From contig WTXG01000155.1 in NCBI GenBank assembly GCA_022496185.1, forward strand, positions 22,643-86,642: 64,000 nt of DNA. Direction: 5' to 3'. The DNA comes from Multifurca ochricompacta. Taxonomy: Eukaryota; Basidiomycota; Agaricomycetes; Russulales; Russulaceae. Below the pieces are notes generated by a model. The model was not told the origin of the DNA and searched no databases. It saw only the letters and a list, made by a program, of their open reading frames with translations. Below, piece after piece: positions 55,132-64,000 of the stretch (within the stretch, counting starts at the first letter, position 1; every line of letters begins with the position of its first letter). A program made the position numbers and the translations under genes.

Positions 55132-56025
55132 ATGTTGACTATATTTCATGAACCCCAACCTAGACAACGACAGCGATCAGCTAACCCAGAAGACCCAGAA
55201 GGAGAATACACCGACTTACTAACAACCACGACACCCAAAGATGAGACGACCAGAGGACGAATAGAAGGGGTACCGCCCCCATTCTTTGACGGAAACCGAG
55301 GAGAGGCAGAGCATTGGTGGGCTCAAGTAGAGCTCCACATCTTCCTGAATACCCAAGTGACAGCCATAAAAAACGAGATCTCCAGAATATTGTATGTGTT
55401 GGCCCTAATGAGAGGACCCAAGATTAGCCGATGGGTGATGGAGCAGACGAGGTGGCTAGCCAATGTAGCCCATGTCAGAATTCAAGAGCCGCACCCGTGG
55501 GAGAAATTCCGACAAACGTTTCAGGCGGCGTTCGCTGATGAAAACGCCGAGCAAAAAGCACTAGGAGAATTAGAAAAACTCTGAATGACAAATGGAAACA
55601 TCGACGATTACATCGCCGATTTCCGAGAGCTCGCAGCTCGGGCCGGACTGCACCTGGATGACCCGGCAACACGGCAGAGTTTCCAGAAAGGATTACCGCG
55701 GAGACTCGTGCAGACCATGATTACCCAGGACAGCCCCCGGACGTTCAACGAAACAGCGGATTCAGCTCGAAGATACCATGCGAACTGGGTCTTCATCCAG
55801 AGCCTTCTTGGAAGCAAAACAACAACCACTAGTCGAAACAGTAATCAAGGGGTAAAGTTCACGCTCCCTCGACGACGCACTCCGAATACCATGAACATCA
55901 GGGCAAACAGAAAGGCAGTTACCACGGAGGACAAAGAACATTATAGAAGAGAGGGTCGGTGCTTTGAGTGTGGACGCCGGGGACATCTTGTTAGAGATTG
56001 CCCAGACAAAACACCACGACAAACT
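55132..56025 (+). pseudogene. gag: Gag of element F
   Basis: ATG at 55132 (MLTIFHEPQPRQRQRSANPEDPEGEY). Capsid-like part: GVPPPFFDGNRGEAEHWWAQVELH and FRQTFQAAFADENAEQKALGELEKL, then TGA at 55582-55584 and directly MTNGNIDDYIADFRELAARAGL in the same frame. The zinc knuckle CFECGRRGHLVRDC (CX2CX4HX4C) is at 55960-56001. The TGA may be a decayed CGA or an in-frame readthrough site; the frame is otherwise open from 55132 to 57396, so gag and protease-RT are in one frame, unlike A-E. Confidence 0.85.
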
Positions 56026-59000
56026 ACGACCGCCCCGACCCGGACCGCCACTATCATGAACATCACTCCGACGACTGCAACGGTACCCACCGGATCAAAC
56101 GTCTCGAAGCCGACAGTGAACATCGCAGCAATCGCCGCTTCCCTGAAATCCATGACCGACGACCAACGCCTCGAACTGCAGGGTCAATTTAAAAATGACA
56201 AGGATTTTTTGTATCGCTTGAATGGCGCGGCATTCATTCGAGCAATAGTTTCACATCATGTATTCATCTCACCTATCCGGGCAATGAAAGTGGTTATCCC
56301 TCTCCATGGTGTGAAGGAGAAGGCCAGCATAGAAGCACTCATTGACAGTGGTGCAACAGAAAACTTTATTAACTATAGAATGGTCATCAAAAATCGACTC
56401 CCGACAAAACGACTCATGATCCCAAAGAAACTACGAAACGCTGATGGGACTCTTAACGCCACCCGGAATATTGATCAATATGTTGATCTAGATATAATCA
56501 CGGACAACGAATCTAAGCGACATCGATTCTATATTGCGTCAATCGGGACAGACCAAATGATCTTGGGCTACCCCTGGTTCACTGCTAGTAACCCGATGAT
56601 AGACTGGAGACAAGGACGTCTCATGCAATCAATCCAACTCAGCATACCAGGAGCTTACATTAGAAAATTGAATATCGCTCAGGAACTGGCGATCAAAGCG
56701 AAAGATAATCTCGAGCGCTCTTGGGATCAGATCGTGCCGAAAGAGTACCATCGACATCAGAAAGTGTTCAGCGACCAAGAAGCCCAGCGCTTTCCAGAGG
56801 CCCGACCTTGGGATCACCGAATTGAGTTAAAATCAGATGCGCCTTCGACACTAGATTGTAAGATCTATCCGTTGGGACCGGGAGAACAGGATGCGTTAAA
56901 CAAATTCCTAGAAGAGCACTTACAGAAAGGATACATCAGAGAGTCCAAATCACCCTACACATCACCCTTTTTCTTTATCAAGAAGAAGGATGGAAAGCTT
57001 AGACCGGTCCAGGATTATCGCAAACTCAATAATTGGACCATCCGGAACACATATCCACTTCCGCTGATCCCTGAACTTATAGATCGCGTTCGTGGGAGCA
57101 CATTATTCACTAAGATGGATGTCCGCTGGGGGTATAACAATATCCAAATAGTCCCGGAGGACAGATGGAAGGCAGCCTTTAAGACAAATCGCGGCTTGTA
57201 TGAACCAAATGTTATGTTCTTTGGACTCACAAACTCTCCGGCAACATTCCAGACCATGATGAATGCAGAGTTTAGGGATGAACTTAACGAGCGAGACAAC
57301 ACTGGGAAGGCCTGGTTCACTGTTTATATGGACGACATCCTTATTCATACCGATCATGATCTCCCAAATCACCAATCAAAAGTACACCGCATTTAGATAA
57401 GCTTAACAAGTTGGATCTATACCTCAAACCAGAGAAATGCGCCTTTGAACAAACGCGCATTGAATACCTAGGGCTCATTTTAGAAGCAAATCAGGTGCAT
57501 ATGGATCCAGTCAAAGTGGAAGGCGTCGCAACCTGGAAAACACCTACCACAGTAAAAGAAGTCCGCTCGTTCCTTGGCTTTTGCCAATTCTATCGACGGT
57601 TTATCCAGGGATTCAGTAAAATTGCGGCCCCATTGAATGCACTTACTAGTGCCAAGAACCCCTGGAGATGGACAGAAACAGAACAGAAAGCATTTGACAT
57701 CTCAAACAACGCGTGACTTCTCAACCTGTGCTAATGCAACCAGACTTTGAAGAGCCCTTTATTGTGGATGCGGATGCTTCAGGCTATGCTCTTGGAGCGA
57801 CTCTATGTCAAAAGGATTCAGAAGGGGCTACATCCAATTGCCTACTTGTCAAAGACTCTAGATGCTACGCAACGGAACTGGGACATTTACGATCGTGAAC
57901 TATTTGCTATCATTATCACGTTTAGATCGTGGCGTCAATACCTTCTCGGCACCAAACATAAGTCCAAGTCCGCACCGATCACAATAATCTTCAGTATTTC
58001 AAAGAACCCCAGAAACTTAATCGGCGGCAGGCTAGATGGCTCCAGGAGCTCGCGGACTTTGACTTTACATTAGAGCACGTCCCCGGAAAGCTTCATACCG
58101 TTGCCGATATGCTCTCACGACGACCAGAGGCGGATCAAGGCGAGAACGATAACGACGAAGTCACAGTCCTACCGGCAGATTTATTTGTTAAGATGACGCA
58201 GTCAGTGAAGCGTCCCTTCCCCAGTACCCTTCCAGAACAACGCGAGATTCTACAACGATATCACGATCATGTGTTAGCAGGACACCCCGGAATCGACAAG
58301 ACCACACGCGGAGTACAACGCGAGTTTGAAGGAGGAGACCTGAAGGAGTTTGTACGAGAATATGTCCGAGGATGCGCCAAATGTCAGGAAAATAAACCGA
58401 AACTCACGAAGAAGGCGCCAATCTTTCCATTAGATGTACCGGCAACTAGCGGCCCGTTTCAATATATTGCTATGGATCTCATCACGGATCTCCCGCCGGC
58501 TGGGAAGTATGATGCGGTACTCACGATCATAGATCAGGGATGCTCTAAGGCAGCAAATTCATACCTTGCTCCAAAGATATCACCGGTGAAGGCATTGCTA
58601 CGCTCTACTATCGCCATCTCCTTCCGATCTTTGGTGTTCCACGACGCATAATCTCCGATCGAGATCCGCGCTTTACATCACATTTCTCGCGCGCTCTTAC
58701 CAAAGCTCTTCAGATCCAACAAAACTTATCTACGGCATTTCACCCCCGAACAGATGGATCTAGCGAACGTATGAACCTTTGGCTCGAACAATATTTGCGA
58801 CTCTGGATAAGCGATGATCAACACCGATGGCCTGAATACCTACCACTGGCAGAATATGTTCACAATTCTTGGCCACATGATAAAACGAAACTCTCCCCGC
58901 ATGCACTCATCCATGGCATACAGTTCGACTGGAAGGCCGAAGCTAGTGACACTGATGTTCCACAGGTTGACGAGCGCATGCGCAGTCTATGCGACGCTCG

Positions 59001-59502
59001 ATCTCGAGCTGAGAAAGCGTTCAGAGTAACCACGGATCTACCGGCCCGACCGCAATACGAGATCGGCGCGCAGGTTTGGCTTGAAGGAAAGAATCTAAAG
59101 ACGCATTTCCCTCGTCTAAGCTGGCCCCTCGACGATATGGACCATTTACTATCCTGGCTTGTATTTCCCCTGTTGCCTATCATTTATCTCTGCCGGACCA
59201 CATGAAGATTCACAATGTATTCCACATCGATCTTTTATCACTTATCTAGAAACTGACGCACATGGCCCTAATTACGCGAGGCCCCTCCCGATCTTATCAA
59301 TCAAGAAGAAGAATATGAAGTGGATGCTATTTTAATCATCGCATTTACGGGCGCGCAAAGAAACTACAGTTCCTGGTCAGCTGGAAGGGCTATCCTACCA
59401 GTGACAACTCTTGGGTGGATCTGAACGACTGTCATGCCCCAGATCTCATCCGCGCCTACTACGATTCACTATCTAGGCGCCAGGGTCGGCACCAGTCTTA
59501 GA
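56026..59502 (+). pseudogene. pol: Pol of element F: protease, RT, RNase H, integrase, chromodomain
   Basis: Protease IEALIDSGATENF (about 56328). RT from about 56940: [57 protein letters not shown] (about 57330). A one-base break at about 57393, then LDLYLKPEKCAFEQ and EVRSFLGFCQFYRRFI. RNase H (about 57740-58060) PFIVDADASGYALGA, NWDIYDRELFAI in shifted frames. Integrase: HHCC region (about 58263-58390, CAKCQEN), core MDLITDLPP, SDRDPRFTSHFS, HPRTDGSSERMNLWLEQ. The terminal module VDAILN...LQFLVSWKGYPTSDNSWVDL (about 59320-59440) is chromodomain-like. At least six frame breaks. Confidence 0.9.
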
Positions 59503-59914
59503 GGGGGGTAATTCTGAATTAAGGATCCAATTTCACTATTCCCTACACTTTCCTTAATGCTTCCGCTCCAACAAACGCTTCCTTGAAGGATCAAGATGCA
59601 CATCCCTAATAGGCTTAGCTTTAGCGACCTTCGCGATCATACAACCTAGACGGAGATCTCACTATCATTATCTACTAGACGACTCAGATCTAATCTACCA
59701 AGAACTTGTGCGTTACCAATCAGGCGGACCGATGGCCGCGATGTTCAAACGCACGTACTCTTATCTAACATCACGCGCACACCCAGAACTCACGCGACAC
59801 TCCATCAGACGAGATCGGACGCTCTCAGACGACGCAATCTCACCTTCCCTGCGTATCACTGGCGCGACTCTAATCAACTGAGCTTAGGGCAAGCTCGACA
59901 TACAACGGGGGTGA
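59503..59914. other. 3' non-coding region of element F
   Basis: About 410 bases between the pol stop and the 3' LTR. No ORF3 equivalent and no zinc-knuckle motif, in contrast to A-D. Ends in the purine tract before the LTR. Confidence 0.7.
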
Positions 59915-60601
59915 TGTGACGCTTTTTGTCAATGTAACGGTTTGTGACGCGCTTGTGACGTGTGTGACTTTTGTGACGGTTTTTCGACTCGCGCGCGTTC
60001 GACTTTATCTAACGTTTGACTTCTCACTCCGAGTCATGTGACTGGAGTGATATCTTTCTTATCTGATCTGATTTTCGGACTTAGACTGACTGGACTGGCA
60101 CTCATTTACTTTTGGAGTGGGTGCAACACCACTACATTCCTGTCTCAATCTCCACTGGAGATTCACATGGACTTTACTTTACTATATTGAATCTTCTACT
60201 TTACTTACAAGACACTAAGTACATGTATTTAAGCAGGACATATTGGAGAGACAGACCTTAAGTCTGTTCTCTTGTATCTAATACAGGTCTACTGTTCTTC
60301 ACCAGAATCCCCTTGAACTTCCTAAGCTGCAACTTAGGAAGCCTTCACCCCAGACCTCCAGCAGGGCTATTGCCACTGCTTCGACTCGCTCTTGCACGCA
60401 TGCCCTCCTACTTTGTGTGGGCTTGAAACCTGACCGCGCCCTCTGTGGTTTGCCTTGACACCCTGACTTGACTTGCCTTTGATAGTCTTGACCTTGATCC
60501 TGGAACCGACTTGTCCTTGACAGTTTGACCTTGCAGATACTCCATATCTTGAAGGGCTTGACCAGAATGACCCTTGACACAGCAGAGACCTGGCTGTGAC
60601 A
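59915..60601 (+). repeat. 3' LTR of element F
   Basis: 687 bp, TGTGACGCTTTTTGTCAATG...GGCTGTGACA. Its end abuts A/B-type gag sequence directly. Confidence 0.95.
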
Positions 60602-62024
60602 CAGCAAGTACTTGGCTCTGCTGCCTGGAAAGACTTTGAGTCCAAGTTTGGATACTACGTCTATCACGACGGAAGATACCAACTGGTAGAATACGACGAC
60701 GAGAAAAGAGTTTGGTACTGCATCCGATATTCGGATAGCCGACACTCTTGGGTCACTACAAGACCTGCCCCACCCGAATTTGGACTAGGCCCGTGGAGAG
60801 AAACCCTCCGGCCATTGTCACAGACTCTGAACCAGAAGAGTACGTAGAAAACCCAGTGAAGAAGAAGCACCAGCATTAGCAACGTCTACGCCTCTGGTTG
60901 CACCGGAAGTTGTCAGGATCAGAGCCCTGCATTGACAACCCCACAGATATTGATACAGTCTGCACACACCATCGTCCCATCCCACCAAACCATGTCCACC
61001 ATCGCCACCCAACTCCCAGATCCTGCCCTGCCAGCCCTGCAGTGGCACCGCCAAACATTCCTCCCCCATCGGGGCGGCTGTCAGGAGTGCTGCCCCAGAC
61101 ATTCACAGGGATTGCTCGCAAAGCAAGAAGTTCATGTTAGAGTTCACAACCTTCAAGAACTTCAACCATGACGTCCCACAGATTGTCAACCCATTCCAGC
61201 GTGCCAATCTGTTCCTCTCCCTCATCCGAGGGGACGCAGTAGACGACTGGACCATGGAGCAGTTGAATGGCTCAATGAGCAAGTTGAAAGTGGGCATTGT
61301 ACCACGAGCGAAGGCCTTTGGGAGACCATCGCTGAAAGGTTCAAAGACGCCTTTACAGATGGGCAGGCCAAGCAGAAGGCAGCCGAGAGTTGAAATCCCT
61401 TAAAATGGAAAAAGGCGAATTGGATGCATACGTCGCCAAGTTTAGGAGTCTGGCCAATAGAGCTGGCTACGACACAGATGAAGAGGCCACACTAGACCTC
61501 TTCTCGCAAGGACTACCCAACCCACTAGTCAAGAACATTATACAGTTCCATCACCCCACGATTGGGACACTTGGGTTGATGCTGCCCGACGACAGCAGCA
61601 GGACTATCTGGACTTCCAGACACAATTGGAGTCGATACTAAAAAGGGAAAGACCCGAGACCAGTGGAAAACTGCCTTCGGAGTAAAACCTGCCCAGCATA
61701 CCCAGCGGGATCCAAACGCTATGGATACCTCTGCGGATCGGCCCGAGCTAGGCAGCACTCACAGAAGATGAGCGCAGCATTAATGAAGGAAGGGCGATGC
61801 TTTCGCTGCCGAGCATTGGGACATATGTCTTGGGATTGTCCCAAGAAGGGGGCATGCGTCGCCACGGCAACCACTACATCAGAAAACCCTGCTCAGAATA
61901 ACCCGCCCACATAGACAAAAGATCGAAAAGAGGAAAGGCCAGGATATATGGGCTAATATGATGAAGGAGAGTGAAGTACGCGCTATCTTGGTAGAAAAGG
62001 CTTTGCGAAAAAGGATTTTTGTTA
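60602..62024 (+). pseudogene. gag: Gag of element E
   Basis: Capsid-like LEFTTFKNFNHDVPQIVNPFQRANLFLSLIRGD (about 61139-61240), DAYVAKFRSLANRAGYDTDEEATLDLFSQGLPNPL; zinc knuckle CFRCRALGHMSWDC (about 61799-61840); stop TAG after the T5 run at 62016-62020. Frame breaks at about 60802, 60850, 61265, 61382, 61560 and 61920 are small deletions. Confidence 0.85.
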
Positions 62025-64000
62025 GGCTCAAACCCATCGGCCTGGGCAAGAGCACTCCATGTCACCTCTGTGTATGCTAGTCGATTCAAATTGTTAAAAA
62101 TACCAGTTCATTTTGAAACTACACAGAGGACGGCCGACCGAGATATCTTAGTGGACTCTGGAGCCACAGACAACTTTCATTCACCCGCGTCTGATTAAAA
62201 CAATGGGTCTGGGAAGGCTGGCACTTCCCCAGGAAAAGAACATTTGGAATATTGATGGAACAGCCAATCGTGCTGGAAAAATCACCCACTACACGGACTT
62301 GAATGTCCAGGTCAGAGAAACAACAAAGGTTATTTGCTTCTTAATTACGGATCTAGGAGACGAAGACCTTATCTTGGGATATCCATGGCTTGCAGCCTTT
62401 GAACCAAAGATTAACTGGGCTGATGCAACCATGGACAAGGATTTACCCAACCATCATCACGTCGCTGGGTTACGATTATGCAATCAGGCATCCAGTAGTC
62501 AGGACTATACGAACAGAAGAAAGGGATGACCCTGGTCATGCTATGTCACCAAAGCATCAGAACTGGCCCAGAAGGCCGTGCAGGGACAGGCCGAGAAAAC
62601 TTACCATGACGTAGTGCCAAGTGTCTATCAGCGACACTGGAGGGTATTCTCTGAAGAAGAGTCACAGCGTTTTCCCCCAGAGCGACCATGGGACCACGCC
62701 ATTGACCTCCTCCCAGATACGCCCGCTGCGATAGACTGCAAAGTCTATCCGCTGTCCCAGACTGAACAGGTGGCACTTACCGACTTCCTCGAAGAACATC
62801 TGGCGAAGGGATACATCCGCCCGTCCAAGTCACAGTATGCTTCACCCTTCTTCTTCATCAAGAAGAAGGACAGAAAGCTGCGACCAGTCCAGGACTACCG
62901 GAAGATCAATATGTACACGTGAAGAATGCCTATCCCCTACCCCTTATCTCCGAGCTTATTGACGTCATGCGGGATAAATCCCTCTTTTCAAAATGGACGT
63001 ACGCTGGGGTTACAACAATGTTCGGATCAAGGAAGGCGATCAATGCAAAGCGGCATTTAAGACGAACCAAGGACTGTTCGAACCAAATGTCATGTTCTTT
63101 GGGCTCACGAATTCGCCAGCGACATTCCAATCCATGATGAATCATATCTTCCGAGATCTCATCCTCACCGGCGAAGTAGTCGTCTACATGGACGACATTT
63201 TGGTCGCGACGCCAATGACTTGGATCACCACCGTAAACGAGTACATCAGGTGCTGGATATATTGCATGAGCACGATCTGTACCTCAAACCTGCGAAATGC
63301 TCCTTCAACAGCAGAGCGTGGAATATTTGGGAGTGATTCTGGAGGGAGGACAAGTGCGTATGGACCCTGTCAAAGTACAAGGGATTCGGGAGTGGCCAAC
63401 GCCGACTTGTGTCAAGGATGTCTGGTCCTTCATTGGGTTCTGCAACTTCTATCGGCGTTTTGTTAAAGGATTCTCGGGCATAGCACGACCACTAAACGAC
63501 CTCCTGAAAAAGGATGTGCCATGGCGTTGGAATGCTGAACAACAGCAAGCATTCAAACGGATTAGAGACCTGGTCGGCTCAGAACCCGTACTCATTCAAC
63601 CGGACCTAAGTCGTCCCTTCGAGTAGAAGTGGATGCCTCCCACTTCGCGAATGGGGCGGTGTTATATCAAAGGGACAGTCTGCAAGTGCTTCACCCCGTG
63701 GCATACTACTCAGAAACCTTTCATCTGCTGAACGAAATTACGACATCTGGGACCGAGAACTCCTGGCCATAGTCAAAGCACTACGACATTGGCGCCATAC
63801 CTGGCAGGAAATCCCCATAAAACAGTCATCTACACGGACCATTCTAACCTGTTGTACTGGAAAGAGCCCCACAAAATCAGCCGACGTGTCGCGCGAGAAG
63901 TCCTTAGAGCTTGAGGAGTACGACTTTACCCTGAAGCACATTGCAGGAAGTCAAAAGCGCGAGCGGATGCGCTATCACGGAGACCAGACATGCACACCGG
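62016..64000 (+). pseudogene. pol: Pol of element E: protease, RT, part of RNase H
   Basis: Protease LVDSGATDNF followed by a one-base insertion (about 62150-62180); segment MGLGRLALPQEKNIWNIDGTANRAGKITHYTDL intact; [38 protein letters not shown] before [48 protein letters not shown] and YMDD (about 63187); [20 protein letters not shown] (about 63448-63505); RNase [17 protein letters not shown] region to the end. Integrase lies beyond the window. Confidence 0.9.

Larger units (their letters stand above)
53542..60601 (+). mobile_element. Ty3/Gypsy chromovirus, element F (second family)
   Basis: LTRs 53542-54289 (748 bp) and 59915-60601 (687 bp), TGTGACGCTTTTTGTC...CTGTGACA. Gag, protease, RT, RNase H, integrase and a chromodomain-like end, but no ORF3. 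Left flank is copia RNase H, right flank is A/B-type gag; pentamers (catat, cagca) do not match. A purine tract 'acgggggtga' precedes the 3' LTR. Confidence 0.95.
60602..64000 (+). mobile_element. Ty3/Gypsy element E (A/B type), 5'-truncated, runs off the window
   Basis: Starts inside gag (QQVLGSAAWKDFESKFGYYVYH) at F's LTR edge and continues through protease, RT and RNase H to the window end. Compared with A and B it has many one- and two-base deletions but only few premature stops created by substitution. Confidence 0.95.

Overview
The window reads as nuclear DNA of a filamentous fungus, most likely an agaricomycete basidiomycete. Host genes have many short GT-AG introns of about 50-70 nt. 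The recognisable families are a Goodbye-NACHT-ankyrin STAND protein, a Crinkler protein with a C-terminal kinase-like domain, an SDR, an aldo/keto reductase and a USP. The Ty3/Gypsy elements carry a chromodomain. Species is not assigned.

Genic part (1-14.9 kb): an aldo/keto reductase pseudogene; one intact NLR-like gene (1970-5635, eight exons, 1095 aa, ten near-identical ankyrin repeats); an SDR pseudogene whose 785-nt intron holds a small MITE; a minus-strand ubiquitin-hydrolase pseudogene; a 3' fragment of a non-LTR element; an LTR-like relic; and an eroded minus-strand ORF of unknown family.

Retrotransposon part (14.9-64 kb): three related plus-strand Ty3/Gypsy chromoviruses, A (14939-22402), B (22848-30292) and the 5'-truncated C (30293-33833); a diverged minus-strand relative D (41511-52103, TSD GAAGG); a second chromovirus family F (53542-60601); and a 5'-truncated A/B-type copy E (60602 to the window end). 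A copia 3' end with its LTR lies at 52225-53541. D is a nested stack: it carries two solo LTRs of its own superfamily, a third LTR-like insert and a 222-bp LTR-like unit, and one of its solo LTRs is itself split by a hAT-type element. At 33.8-40.7 kb two copies of a 1.4-kb hAT-type non-autonomous element lie in inverted orientation around a Crinkler gene and a Crinkler fragment.

The points most worth a second look are: (i) an extra ORF in A-D between the integrase chromodomain and the 3' LTR, with three retroviral-type zinc knuckles plus a fourth Cys/His cluster; (ii) two 222-bp TG...CA units with 5-bp TSDs, almost identical, each holding a tRNA-shaped sequence; (iii) a conserved T-run with a stop at the gag-pol junction that fits -1 frameshifting; (iv) gag frames that open directly after the LTR without an ATG; (v) three complete hAT-type elements with exact 8-bp TSDs; (vi) CGA/CGG-to-TGA decay in old copies; (vii) several element edges with no matching TSD, which point to recombination or misassembly.
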